Source of the DNA: Chryseobacterium sp. G0162
GTDB lineage: Bacteria > Bacteroidota > Bacteroidia > Flavobacteriales > Weeksellaceae
DNA: 64,000 nt
Reading direction: 5' to 3'
Assembly (NCBI RefSeq): GCF_003815715.1
Contig: NZ_CP033922.1
Span: forward strand, 4,140,001-4,204,000
The notes under the pieces were generated by a model. The model saw nothing but the letters and a program-made list of their open reading frames with translations, was not told the origin of the DNA and made no database searches. Below, piece by piece: positions 1-10,972 of this stretch (its first letter is position 1; each line of letters opens with the position of its first letter). The translations under genes and the position numbers were made by a program.

Positions 1-594
1 AATATATTTGAAAGAATGGAACGATTGATGCCGTTTCCGATTTTTATGTACAAAAAAAAGCCGGTTATTGATCTGGATGATGAGGATTTTAACAGATTCA
101 TGCATGAGTTCAAGGATATTCGGGATGAACTTCAAATTCCCTCTCCGGTGATGAGCGAAATTATTTACTCCAAAATGAAAATTATCGTCAGAAATATTGC
201 TAAAGAAGTACAGAAAAATACAGAATACCTTAATGTGTATGAAAGCCATCCAGTTCTTTTTGATTTTATGAACCTTTTGAATAAAAACTTCAGACAGGAG
301 AGAACCAAAAAATATTATGCAGACCAATTAAGGATCAATGCTAATTATCTGAATATTCTCTGCAAAAAATATTTGGGACGAACAGCCATCGAAATAATAC
401 ACAATCAAACCATAGAAAAGATAAAATATAAGCTGATGATGACAGCTGATCCTTTGAAAGATATTGCCTTTGACTTTAGCTTTCAAAACTATGGGCATTT
501 TTCAGGTTTTGTTAAAAAACATACAGGAATTACTCCAAAAAAATTCAGGGAACTGTATGGAATACCTGTCGAGAAAAGGAGTAATCAACAATGA
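1..594 (+). CDS. AraC-family transcriptional regulator, C-terminal part (5' end outside window)
   Basis: The reading frame is open from base 1 (codons N-I-F-E-R precede the first ATG at 16), so the gene starts before the window; about 197 residues are visible. The last 100 residues form an AraC/XylS-type DNA-binding domain with two helix-turn-helix units. The first is around YYADQLRINANYLNILCKK; the second is around PLKDIAFDFSFQNYGHFSGF, followed by the family ending GITPKKFRELYG. The preceding portion is an effector or dimerisation region that I cannot assign. Members of this family activate or repress nearby genes in response to a ligand. The target is unknown. The 275 bp after it contain no convincing gene. 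Confidence 0.85.
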   Translation, partial: NIFERMERLMPFPIFMYKKKPVIDLDDEDFNRFMHEFKDIRDELQIPSPVMSEIIYSKMKIIVRNIAKEVQKNTEYLNVYESHPVLFDFMNLLNKNFRQERTKKYYADQLRINANYLNILCKKYLGRTAIEIIHNQTIEKIKYKLMMTADPLKDIAFDFSFQNYGHFSGFVKKHTGITPKKFRELYGIPVEKRSNQQ

Positions 595-869
595 AAAAAT
601 GAGTTTTAAAGAAAATTCATAACATGGAAAGTTATATGGGAAAAAAAGTGTAATAAGGAGGATTGGAAATGGATAGGCTTCTGCAATGCTCATGAAATAA
701 ATCTGTGTTTTCGAATAAAATAGACAATCTTTCCGATGATTTTGATACATTTATCCATTTCCGAAGCTAAGAACATTTTCAAAAGCTTTGACATTCAATG
801 ACTCTGAATCTAAATTAGCTAAAGTCAAAAAAAATCCCGATTTTTGCCTCCTTCAATAAACCTGAGTTC

Positions 870-2996
870 ATGAAATTATGTATTGCCGAAAAACCAAGTG
901 TTGCCAGAGATATTGCCAAAGTATTAGGTGCTACCGCATCTAAACAAGGCTATATGGAAGGAAACGGCTATTGCGTGACATGGACGTTCGGACATCTTTG
1001 TACCCTAAAGGAACCTCACGATTACGGTCCGCAATTCAAATCCTGGAATTTATTTTCACTGCCTATTATTCCCAGCAGTTTTGGAATAAAACTAATTCAG
1101 AATAAAGGAGTAGAAAATCAGTTTAAAGTGATTGAAAGGCTAGTCGAAGAATGTGATGAGGTCATTAATTGTGGGGATGCCGGGCAAGAGGGAGAATTGA
1201 TCCAGCGTTGGGTACTGCAGAAAGCAAAATGCAACAAACCTGTTCAGCGTTTATGGATTTCTTCATTGACGGAAGACGCTATCAAAGAAGGTTTTGCCAG
1301 CCTGAAACCGGCAGAAGATTATAAAAACCTATATCTGGCTGGAAATGCCAGAGCAATAGGAGATTGGCTATTGGGGATCAACGCAACAAGGCTTTTTACC
1401 AAAAAGTTTGGGGGAAATAAAGCTGTTCTTTCCATTGGAAGGGTACAGACTCCTACATTAGCTATGCTGGTTCAGCGTCAGAAAGAAATTGATGCTTTTA
1501 CTACCGAAGAATATTGGGAACTGAAAACCAAATATCGTGAGGTGGTTTTCAATGCTGCGATTGATCGTCTTAAAACGTTAGAGCGTGCAGAAAAAGGGTT
1601 AGAATATCTTAAAGTAAATCCTTTTGAAATCGTTTCGTTTGAAATTAAAGAAGGAAAAGAAAAAAATCCACGGCTTTTTGATTTGACCGGATTGCAGGTT
1701 GAAGCCAACAAAAAATACGGATATTCAGCAGAGAATACATTGAATTATGTTCAGAGTCTTTACGAAAAGAAGCATGTCACCTATCCGCGTGTTGATACTA
1801 CATACTTATCAGATAGTTTATATCCGAAAATAGAAGGAATTCTTCGAAAGATGTATCCATACCAGGAGTTGATTGCGCCTTTATTGGAAGCTCCGATTCC
1901 AAAGTCAAAAGCGGTGTTTGATGATACCAAAGTTACCGATCACCATGCGATCATTCCTACGGAAGTTCCTCCTTCCCAAAATCTGAGCAGAGAAGAAAAA
2001 CTGATTTATGACCTGATCGCGAAACGTTTCATTGCGGTTTTTTATCCCGAATGTAAAATTTCAAATACGTTGGTAGAAGGAAAAGTAGGAACTATTCCTT
2101 TCAAAACCAGTGGAAGACAGATTCTGGAACCGGGATGGAGAGCTGTTTATGCGAAAGAACCTAAAGAAGAGTCTACAGATAAAGAAAAAGAAAAAGAAGA
2201 AGAACAAACTATTCCTGAATTTATCGTAGGAGAAACCGGACCTCACGACCCTATGATTCACCAGGGAAAAACGACTCCACCAAAACCTTACACGGAAGCA
2301 ACCTTACTGAGAGCAATGGAAACCGCCGGAAAACAGGTTGAAGATGAAGAATTGCGTGAGATGTTGAAGAATAATGGGATCGGAAGACCATCTACCCGTG
2401 CCAACATTATCGAAACGTTATTCAAAAGAAAATATATTGAAAAGAAACGAAAAAATCTGATTGCCACTCAAACAGGCATTCAGCTGATTGATACCATTGA
2501 AGATGAACTTTTAAAGAGCCCGGAACTAACTGGAGAATGGGAATCTAAACTTCGTAAGATTGAAAAAGGGGAGTATGAAGCCAACCTTTTCAAAGAAGAA
2601 CTGATTCAGATGGTAACAGAGCTTACCGATAAAGTAGTATACGGAAAAGGTAAAGTCATTACCCTGCAGGACGAAGAGAAAGAAGAAGTGAAGGAAAAGA
2701 AAAAAAGAGAACCTGCACAGAAAAAAGAGCTTCAGTCCTGGGAAGAAACAAAATGCCCGAAATGCAAGGAACATAATCTGATTAAAGGTAAAGCTGCTGT
2801 TGGATGTTCAGATTTTAAAAACTGCGGGTTTAAAATCACGTTTGAAATCTTTGGGAAAAAGTTATCTGATAAACAGCTTTTAGATCTTGTTTTAAAAGGA
2901 AAAACTTCTAAACTGAAAGGGTTCAGTGCTCACCAGGAAGGGTTGACAGAAGGAGTACTTTCTTTAACAGATGATTTCCAGGTACAGCTTACCTAA
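870..2996 (+). CDS. topB: DNA topoisomerase III (type IA)
   Basis: A 708-residue type IA topoisomerase that relaxes negative supercoils and unlinks DNA by single-strand passage. The N-terminal Toprim domain starts MKLCIAEKPSVARDIAKVLG and has the acidic motif GDAGQEGELI near residue 103, the variant usual in Bacteroidota. The catalytic tyrosine is Tyr305 in TYPRVDTTYLS. The core ends with NNGIGRPSTRA. A lysine- and glutamate-rich linker then leads to one C-terminal zinc-finger-like repeat (CPKCKE...GCSDFKNCGF). Length fits the family. It stands alone; the nearest genes are not DNA-processing genes. Assignment to TopB rather than TopA rests on the short C-terminus and the Toprim variant. Confidence 0.93.
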   Translation: MKLCIAEKPSVARDIAKVLGATASKQGYMEGNGYCVTWTFGHLCTLKEPHDYGPQFKSWNLFSLPIIPSSFGIKLIQNKGVENQFKVIERLVEECDEVINCGDAGQEGELIQRWVLQKAKCNKPVQRLWISSLTEDAIKEGFASLKPAEDYKNLYLAGNARAIGDWLLGINATRLFTKKFGGNKAVLSIGRVQTPTLAMLVQRQKEIDAFTTEEYWELKTKYREVVFNAAIDRLKTLERAEKGLEYLKVNPFEIVSFEIKEGKEKNPRLFDLTGLQVEANKKYGYSAENTLNYVQSLYEKKHVTYPRVDTTYLSDSLYPKIEGILRKMYPYQELIAPLLEAPIPKSKAVFDDTKVTDHHAIIPTEVPPSQNLSREEKLIYDLIAKRFIAVFYPECKISNTLVEGKVGTIPFKTSGRQILEPGWRAVYAKEPKEESTDKEKEKEEEQTIPEFIVGETGPHDPMIHQGKTTPPKPYTEATLLRAMETAGKQVEDEELREMLKNNGIGRPSTRANIIETLFKRKYIEKKRKNLIATQTGIQLIDTIEDELLKSPELTGEWESKLRKIEKGEYEANLFKEELIQMVTELTDKVVYGKGKVITLQDEEKEEVKEKKKREPAQKKELQSWEETKCPKCKEHNLIKGKAAVGCSDFKNCGFKITFEIFGKKLSDKQLLDLVLKGKTSKLKGFSAHQEGLTEGVLSLTDDFQVQLT

Positions 2997-3151
2997 TTAT
3001 TTTGCCAATATCACAATTGGAGACGTAATAACTCACTTCCTTAGAAGGGATGAATTCAAAAAAATGAAAAGTTTTTAAGATAGGAGGAGTTTACAGTCCC
3101 TCAAAAACAATATATCTTCCAATTACCATTATTCATTTTCAAAGATTAATG

Positions 3152-3178
3152 AGATTCTTCCTTCGTCAGAATGACAAG
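3152..3178. repeat. Dispersed GATTC..AGAATGACA-type repeat, partial copy
   Basis: The sequence agattcttccttcg-tcagaatgacaa matches, apart from an inserted segment, the reverse complement of 52871-52905. It also resembles one arm of the palindromes at 7314-7378 and 53513-53572. These four places define a small intergenic repeat family within the window. Confidence 0.55.
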
Positions 3179-3233
3179 GTACAAGAATAACTATCGGCAA
3201 TAAACAAAATATATTTTTCGAAAACATTAATAA

Positions 3234-3277
3234 GTGAATACGGGATTCGAACCCGTGACCTTTGACTGCCAGTTAAG
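3234..3277 (-). pseudogene. tRNA 3'-half remnant (tRNA-Ala(GGC)-like)
   Basis: Read on the minus strand, 3256-3240 is a perfect T-arm (ACGGG-TTCGAAT-CCCGT, five paired bases and a seven-base loop). It is preceded by a four-base variable region GGTC and an anticodon-type loop CTGGCAG (33-U, anticodon GGC) at 3272-3266, whose stem pairs at only three of five positions. TATTCAC follows as a 3' acceptor strand, but no matching 5' acceptor strand or D-arm is found upstream. I read it as the 3' half of a tRNA, either a decayed gene or the residue of an integration at a tRNA 3' end. A functional tRNA is unlikely. Confidence 0.5.
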
Positions 3278-3356
3278 CATAGTAGAAGTTTTTCTATTTC
3301 ATCGTTACCCGCATGAATATTAATTTTTTACATTTACATTAAAATTTAAAAAAACA

Positions 3357-3779
3357 ATGACCCCAGAGAAAAAGAAACTTATGACAGACAGCTTCGGCCG
3401 TTCAGAAACCCTGAAATTCTATAATGCTGAACTATTGGAAGTAGAAACTGATTTCGTTTCTATTAAAATACCCAAAATGGAAATGATGACCAGAAAAGCA
3501 GGCATGTTTAATGGGGCGATGATTGCTTCCCTGGTGGACGTTTCATCAGGATATGCCGCAGTAAGCCATTATCCGGAAGACTGCTACGTGGTAACAGTAG
3601 AATTAAAGGTAAACTATCTGCGTCCGGCTATTGGAGATGCTTTGGTTTCAAAATCTTATGTCATTAAAGGTGGTTCTAAAATCAGTGTCATCAGAACGGA
3701 AATTTATGTTCAGAATGAAGACTCCGGATCAGAAAGTCATGCAGCGACTTCATTAGTCACCATGATGAAGATAAAATAA
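3357..3779 (+). CDS. PaaI/YdiI-type hotdog-fold thioesterase
   Basis: A 140-residue single hotdog domain. The signature is AGMFNGAMIASLVDVSSGYAA (residues about 47-67), the equivalent of the HGG-x-D motif of PaaI-family acyl-CoA thioesterases, here with FNG in place of HGG and the conserved acidic residue in LVD. The strand TVELKVNYLRPAIGD and the closing AATSLVTMMKI also fit. Such enzymes hydrolyse acyl-CoA thioesters in the cytosol; the substrate cannot be read from the sequence. It stands alone, with no degradation-pathway genes nearby. Confidence 0.8.
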   Translation: MTPEKKKLMTDSFGRSETLKFYNAELLEVETDFVSIKIPKMEMMTRKAGMFNGAMIASLVDVSSGYAAVSHYPEDCYVVTVELKVNYLRPAIGDALVSKSYVIKGGSKISVIRTEIYVQNEDSGSESHAATSLVTMMKIK

Positions 3780-3899
3780 CCCGATTTTTGAATTGTTTTG
3801 AACAAAATCTTCCTTAAATAAAGGATTTAAAGAAATTTTTTTCACTGAAATGGAATGGCTTTTGCTCCATACACCCCATAACTATTAAAAAATTACGAA

Positions 3900-4244
3900 A
3901 TGAACTTAATTATCCGTTTGTTCGTCACAGCAATCGTGGCGTACCTTTTAACTAAAATTTTACCGGGAGTACACTTTGAAGGTTTTTCATCAGCAATTAT
4001 TTTTGCCATTGTACTTGGGGTTTTAAACATATTTGTAAAGCCTATTTTAAGCCTGTTTGGGCTTCCGCTTACCATTCTAACCTTAGGATTCTTTGCATTG
4101 GTTATTAATGCAGGTATTATCCTGATTGCTGACTATTTCATAGACAGTATGGTGGTAGATGGTTTCTGGTGGGCATTTGTCTTCAGTATATTATTATCAA
4201 TCGTGACTTCTCTGGCGAATTCAATGTTCTCAGATGGGGATTAA
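3900..4244 (+). CDS. Phage-holin-family small integral membrane protein (DUF/PF04020-like)
   Basis: 114 residues, almost entirely hydrophobic, with four probable membrane helices: about 2-20, 28-48, 56-80 and 88-108. The pattern ILPGVHFEGF, then NIFVKPILSLFGLPLTILTLGFFALVINAG, is typical of the four-TM holin-like family common on bacterial chromosomes. These chromosomal members are not tied to phage lysis, and their role is unknown. No other phage genes are nearby. A strong terminator follows at 4264-4300. Confidence 0.75.
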   Translation: MNLIIRLFVTAIVAYLLTKILPGVHFEGFSSAIIFAIVLGVLNIFVKPILSLFGLPLTILTLGFFALVINAGIILIADYFIDSMVVDGFWWAFVFSILLSIVTSLANSMFSDGD

Positions 4245-4263
4245 CAGATGAAAATAGAAATTG

Positions 4264-4300
4264 AAAAGTCCGTTGGTGTTTTTACCAACGGACTTTTTTT
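4264..4300 (+). terminator. Rho-independent terminator after the holin-like gene
   Basis: Perfect 10-bp stem GTCCGTTGGT (4268-4277) and ACCAACGGAC (4284-4293), extended by A/T pairs, with a six-base loop and seven T residues. Confidence 0.9.
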
Positions 4301-4522
4301 GTGTCTGAAAATAAGGGATAAATAGGAATAGAGGAAGTAAACTTCAGTATTCACCCTTTTATTTTATTCATTGGTTATCTTTATTTTTCAATATTTGTTT
4401 CAGACCATCAATTTTATTGTTAATTCTTTCGGTAATTTTTATTTTAAATACTAACTTTGGCAATCTTTGAATTTAATGAAAGGATTTGATGAAATCAGTA
4501 GGGTTTTACAGATCCGCTAAAA

Positions 4523-6529
4523 ATGAATGAACATATGAAACTTAAGTACAGTCTGCTGGCTCTGGCAGCTCCGCTCTTAATGAATGCACAACAATTAATG
4601 ACACCTGAAATTCTTTGGACTTTGAAAAAAGTAGGAGTACAGGCTGTTTCTCCCGATCAGGCATCCCTTATTTATAAAGTAGGACAGGTAGATCTGAAAA
4701 CAGAAAAAACAAAAAATGAGAACTACTTTCTGAATGTTCTTAATCACCAGGCTTCTAAGATCGATTTTGGAAAAAAAGCTTTGATCCAGTGGGATAGAAA
4801 TGGGATCTATGCTCAGGAAGGAGATAAAATCTATCTTTCAAAAGATGCCGGAAAAACATGGGCAGAATTTTATACGATTGGTGAGGCTGACAATATTGTT
4901 GTTTCTCCGGATGGAAAAAGAATTGCTTTCAGTAAGCAAGTATTGGTAGAAAAATTAATGGGGAAAGACAAGTATAGCGATACCCCTAAAACTACCGCTC
5001 AGGTATATACAGACCTTAACCACAGACACTGGGATTATTTCAATGAAGGAAAATATAATCACGTATTTGTAGTAAATACCTCAGATAAAGTAGAAGCAGC
5101 TAAAGATTTATTGGAAGGAAAAACATGGGATTCTCCTCAAAGACCTTTTGGTGGTGCTGAAGACTTTGTATGGAGCCCGGATTCTGCACAGCTTTTATAT
5201 GTTACCAAACCAAAAAGCGGTAAAGAATATGCTACAAGTACAAATACAGATATTTTTGCTTATGACTTAGCTACAGGAACTACTAAAAACCTTACAGAAT
5301 CAAATAAAGGATACGATGTCAATCCAAAATTCAGTCCGGATGGAAAATCTTTGATCTGGCAGAGTATGGCCAGAGATGGGTATGAAGCGGATAAGAATGA
5401 TGTAAAGATTTTAGACTGGAAAACAGGGAAAACTACCAATCTTACAGCAGGTTGGGATGATAGTGTTTCAGGAGATGTACTTTGGGGTGCTGATTCAAAA
5501 ACGATCTATTTCACGGCAGCTTACAGAGGAACAAAACAACTGTTTTCTTTAGATTCAAAGTCTGCAAAAGTACAGCAGATCACCAAAGGAGATTTTGATG
5601 TAAATGAAATTTTCACAGACAACAAAACTTCAGTAATAGTAGGAAGAACAGATGTAAACCATGCTACAGAATTATTCTCTGTAAACCTTAAAAACGGAGA
5701 AATGAAGCAGGTTACTGAAGCGAATAAAGATACTTATGCGAAGTTAGCACAAGGAAAATCTGAGCTTAAAATGGTAAAAACTTCGGATGGTAAAGAAATG
5801 GGCGTATGGTTCCACTATCCACCGAACTTTGATCCTAATAAAAAATACCCAACATTAGTATATTGCCAGGGAGGACCACAGTCTGCATTAACACAATATT
5901 TCAGTGTAAGATGGAATTTTGCCCTAATGACAGCAAACGATTATATCGTAGTGGCTCCAAACAGAAGAGGTATGCCGGGCTGGGGAACAAAATGGAATGA
6001 AGACATCTCAAGAGACTGGGGTGGACAGCCAATGAGAGATTATCTTGCAGCCACAGATTATGCTAAAACATTACCGTATGTAGATGGTGACAGAGTAGCT
6101 GCTGTTGGAGCAAGTTATGGAGGATACAGCGTATTTATGTTGGCTGGAATCCATGAAAACAGATTCAAAACATTCATCGCTCATGATGGATTATTCGATA
6201 TGAAATCATGGTACCTGACGACTGAAGAACTTTGGTTTGCAAACTGGGATCTTGGTTCACCATGGGAAAAACCACAACCAAAAGCTTATACAGAGTTTAA
6301 CCCAAGCAATTTTGTAGAAAAATGGAACAAGCCAATTATGATCGTTCAGGGAGGAATTGATTTCCGTGTACCTTACGAGCAGGGGCAGGAAGCTTTCCAG
6401 GCGGCAAAACTAAGAGGATTAAAATCTAAATTGGTTTATTTCCCGAATGAAAATCACTGGGTACTTCATCCACAAAACGGATTGGTATGGCAGAGAGAAT
6501 TCTTTGACTGGTTAAAAGAAACTTTATAA
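4523..6529 (+). CDS. Secreted S9-family (prolyl oligopeptidase-like) peptidase
   Basis: About 668 residues. An N-terminal signal peptide (MKLKYSLLALAAPLLMNAQ) makes the ATG at 4535 as plausible a start as 4523. The first half has repeated beta-propeller strands such as VSPDGKRIAFS, WSPDSAQLLYV and FSPDGKSLIWQ. The C-terminal alpha/beta-hydrolase domain contains the nucleophile motif GASYGGY (Ser531), the acid in GGIDFRVPY (Asp613) and His645 in NENHWV. This is the usual catalytic triad of dipeptidyl or acylaminoacyl peptidases of family S9, which cut short peptides in the periplasm. The exact specificity (for example DPP5-like) is not certain. Confidence 0.9.
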   Translation: MNEHMKLKYSLLALAAPLLMNAQQLMTPEILWTLKKVGVQAVSPDQASLIYKVGQVDLKTEKTKNENYFLNVLNHQASKIDFGKKALIQWDRNGIYAQEGDKIYLSKDAGKTWAEFYTIGEADNIVVSPDGKRIAFSKQVLVEKLMGKDKYSDTPKTTAQVYTDLNHRHWDYFNEGKYNHVFVVNTSDKVEAAKDLLEGKTWDSPQRPFGGAEDFVWSPDSAQLLYVTKPKSGKEYATSTNTDIFAYDLATGTTKNLTESNKGYDVNPKFSPDGKSLIWQSMARDGYEADKNDVKILDWKTGKTTNLTAGWDDSVSGDVLWGADSKTIYFTAAYRGTKQLFSLDSKSAKVQQITKGDFDVNEIFTDNKTSVIVGRTDVNHATELFSVNLKNGEMKQVTEANKDTYAKLAQGKSELKMVKTSDGKEMGVWFHYPPNFDPNKKYPTLVYCQGGPQSALTQYFSVRWNFALMTANDYIVVAPNRRGMPGWGTKWNEDISRDWGGQPMRDYLAATDYAKTLPYVDGDRVAAVGASYGGYSVFMLAGIHENRFKTFIAHDGLFDMKSWYLTTEELWFANWDLGSPWEKPQPKAYTEFNPSNFVEKWNKPIMIVQGGIDFRVPYEQGQEAFQAAKLRGLKSKLVYFPNENHWVLHPQNGLVWQREFFDWLKETL

Positions 6530-6543
6530 TAGATATCAATAGA

Positions 6544-6567
6544 AGCGGGCTTTAGCCCGCTTTTTTT
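6544..6567 (+). terminator. Terminator made from a GCGGGCTTTAGCCCGC repeat unit
   Basis: Hairpin GCGGGCT (6545-6551) and AGCCCGC (6554-6560), followed by seven T residues directly after the S9 peptidase gene. The same palindrome recurs at 6645-6660 without a T-run. Confidence 0.75.
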
Positions 6568-6702
6568 ATGATGAAAAGTCTAATGGTTTTAGAATGTAAT
6601 AGTTCTTAATTAATAAGGTAGAGAAATATCAAAAAATCAATAGGAGCGGGCTTTAGCCCGCTCTGTTTATCATCAATAAATTCCAATGGCTTTAGCCGAA
6701 AC
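6544..6702. repeat. Two tandem copies of a roughly 55-bp GGCTTTAGCC repeat module
   Basis: Each copy begins with the palindrome GCGGGCTTTAGCCCGC (6545-6560 and 6645-6660). It continues with a T-rich TTTATnATnAA stretch and ends in a related AATGGyTTTAG motif (near 6583-6594 and 6687-6697). The first copy also serves as the terminator of the upstream gene. It is an intergenic REP-like repeat with no coding capacity. Confidence 0.6.
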
Positions 6703-6752
6703 CTAAAAACCAATGATTTAAATTTCCTTCACCCAAGGAAATAAAATAGTTA

Positions 6753-6760
6753 TATATTTG
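6753..6760 (+). promoter_or_regulatory. Flavobacterial -7 element TATATTTG, very close to the start codon
   Basis: TATATTTG fits the TAnnTTTG consensus and lies only three bases before the ATG at 6764. It overlaps the alternative TTG start at 6758, which argues against that start. No clear TTG -33 box is seen at the expected distance. Confidence 0.5.
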
Positions 6761-6763
6761 ATT

Positions 6764-7258
6764 ATGCAAAACCGTATTTCATCATTTCCCCCTCTCATCG
6801 ATGAACAGTCTGAAATTTTAATTCTGGGTTCTATTCCCGGAGTAAAATCATTGGAAATGCAGCAATATTATGCCCATCCCCAAAACAAATTCTGGAGAAT
6901 TATTCTTGAACTACTGAATGAAGAATTTACCGAAGATTATTCCAAAAGAATGGAAACCTTAAAGAAACATCACATTGCTCTTTGGGATGTCATTGATTCC
7001 TGCGAAAGAAAAGGAAGTCTGGATTCCGAGATTAAAAACGAAGAAGCCAATCAGATTGAAGAACTGCTGGAGAGACATCCAAATGTAAAAGCAATCTTCT
7101 GTAACGGCGGAAAATCATATAAGAATTTACAAAAGATTTTAGGGAAAAACTATAAGCTTCCTATTTTCCTCATGCCATCAACAAGTCCGCTTCATACCAT
7201 TTCATTTGAAAGAAAATTTGAAGAATGGAAGAAGGTGTTGGGGTTTTTGAAGGTTTGA
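6764..7258 (+). CDS. DNA-deoxyinosine glycosylase (uracil-DNA glycosylase superfamily, family 6-like)
   Basis: 164 residues from the ATG at 6764; an in-frame TTG at 6758 lies inside the -7 promoter element and is less likely. Motif 1 is ILGSIPGVKSLEMQQYYAHP followed by QNKFW, characteristic of the small deoxyinosine/hypoxanthine DNA glycosylases. Motif 2 is LMPSTSPLHT. These enzymes excise deaminated bases such as hypoxanthine and start base-excision repair in the cytosol. Mug-type glycosylases are the main alternative. It is a single gene, followed by a palindromic repeat and then genes on the opposite strand. Confidence 0.8.
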   Translation: MQNRISSFPPLIDEQSEILILGSIPGVKSLEMQQYYAHPQNKFWRIILELLNEEFTEDYSKRMETLKKHHIALWDVIDSCERKGSLDSEIKNEEANQIEELLERHPNVKAIFCNGGKSYKNLQKILGKNYKLPIFLMPSTSPLHTISFERKFEEWKKVLGFLKV

Positions 7259-7313
7259 GAGTATTAGAGTGCGATTTTAAGTTTTAATATCTATCCTGAA
7301 TTATAAAAGTATA

Positions 7314-7378
7314 GATTCCTACAGAATGACAAAGTGTGCGGATAGTCTAAACGCTCTGTTTGTCATTCTGTAGGAATC
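7314..7378. repeat. Dispersed palindromic repeat with perfect 20-bp arms
   Basis: GATTCCTACAGAATGACAAA (7314-7333) is matched by its exact reverse complement at 7359-7378, with a 25-base spacer. It lies between convergent genes. Related copies occur at 3152-3178, 52871-52905 and 53513-53572. It may act as a bidirectional transcript end, but its sequence identity to other gaps marks it as a mobile or repetitive element. Confidence 0.75.
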
Positions 7379-7408
7379 CCAATATTGTATTTTGATAAGA
7401 ATAAAAAG

Positions 7409-8430
7409 TTAGTAGCTTAAATAGGCTCTCAGTCCTTTCAATAATTCCAGTTGATTTCTTGTCCTGTCCAGATTATGTTCCGGATATTTTGTAGAATAAT
7501 AAACGCTTCCATTCAGATAATCAGTTAAAAAACGAACCTCTTGAATATAAATGGCGACTTGTGCAGCATAATCAAGGTGGGCATACTCTTCCGGAGTCAG
7601 TTTTTCCTTTAAATAGAAAAGAAATCCTTTTTTTACAGCTTCATACATTTCAGGATTGAAATTGTTTTTAGCACTTCCGTCATCTTCATGAGTGGTATTG
7701 GTGTAAGACTGAATCATTGTTCCGAAATCATATAAAAGAGTAGAAATCATCATGGTGTCCAGATCGATTACCGCTAATGGCTGATGATTTTGATCGAAGA
7801 GGATATTACTGATTTTTACATCAGCATGGATGATTCTTTTAGGGATCAGATTGCTTTTCTCCATTTCTATCCATTCCTCAGGTAAGGAAATAAGCTGGTT
7901 GGTGATTTCTATTTCAGCCTTTGCACTCTCTTTTAAATGAGGAACAGCGTTTTCTAGTGCCTTTTTGTAGTCTTCAATTCTTTTTTTGAAATTGAGGAAA
8001 TTAGGAAGGGTATCTTCAATAGCGGGCAGCTTTTCAGTATTTACGATATTCAGGAAATAGCTGAAGGCTTTAGCGGCCTCAAAAGCGGTTTGTAAAGAAG
8101 GAACGGTAAGAAAGGTAATGCTGTTTTCTACAAAGCTTAACATTCGCCATGGTTCATCATTGGCATCTTTTACCAGAAGTTGGCCCGTAAGAGAAGGGAT
8201 AGGCTCTATGATTTGAAATTCATAATTATTCGATCTAAGAAGTTCATTAACCATTAAATGATTGCTGACAATCACTTCCGGCTGCTTAAAAACAGAGTGA
8301 TTGATCTTTTGCAGAATAAATTTTTTCTGCTGATCCAGATCTTCTAAAAGATAAGTCGTATTAATTAGGCCGTCATTGATAGGAGAAAGAGTATAATTGC
8401 CAGTATTGATAAACTGTGTTACAATATTAT

Positions 8431-8440
<10 letters not shown>
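7409..8440 (-). CDS. APH-fold sugar kinase, N-acetylhexosamine 1-kinase-like
   Basis: 343 residues with the aminoglycoside/choline-kinase fold. An N-terminal nucleotide-binding lobe (INDGLINTTYLLED, then FILQKIN) is followed by the catalytic loop IIHADVKISNILFD (H-x-D-x4-N) and the metal-binding AVIDLDTM. The family includes NahK, which phosphorylates GalNAc or GlcNAc at C1, and AmgK of cell-wall recycling. It overlaps the upstream nucleotidyltransferase gene by 10 bp and is the last gene of the operon that starts with GH109. I infer that it makes a hexosamine 1-phosphate; antibiotic resistance is unlikely in this context. Confidence 0.72.
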
Positions 8441-10726
<2,286 letters not shown>

Positions 10727-10883
10727 TTATTTTTTTCCTAAATATATTAAAACTTTTGCAAACGGCGATGGGGTGGGAGTTCAGGGTTTGAGAGTATGAC
10801 CGTTTTAAAGGATGATTGTAAATTGCATAAGATCTCGCTAATTCTACAAAATCTATCATCCCAAAGGATATCCATTTCCATTC

Positions 10884-10930
10884 TTTGGAGGGGGAGCGAA
10901 AATTCGAAGGATTTTTGACGGAGTGATTAG
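10884..10930. repeat. Short intergenic hairpin element (AAAATTCGAAGGATTTTT core)
   Basis: The stretch ggagggggagcgaaaattcg, then aaggatttttgacggagtg, contains an inverted AAAAT..ATTTT hairpin. It resembles, from memory, a repeat scattered between genes in Chryseobacterium genomes. No second copy lies in this window. Confidence 0.3.
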
Positions 10931-10972
10931 GAATGTTTTTAAATAATTAAAAAAGTTGAAATATTGAAAAAA

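Larger units (their letters stand above)
2997..3356. other. Intergenic stretch with repeat remnant and tRNA-like remnant
   Basis: A 360-bp gap without a plausible protein gene. It holds a copy of a dispersed palindromic repeat (3152-3178, agattcttccttcgtcagaa followed by tgacaa) and, on the minus strand, the 3' half of a tRNA-like sequence (3234-3277). The rest is AT-rich sequence leading to the next gene. Confidence 0.6.

Noticed and set aside
665..762. Inverted 11-mers ggaaatggata and tatccatttcc about 77 bases apart between the AraC-type and topB genes
   Set aside because: Short, widely spaced and not supported by further pairing; likely chance in AT-rich DNA.
3900..4244. Holin-like gene taken as part of a prophage
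   Set aside because: No lysin, capsid, tail or integrase gene nearby; this family is common on chromosomes.
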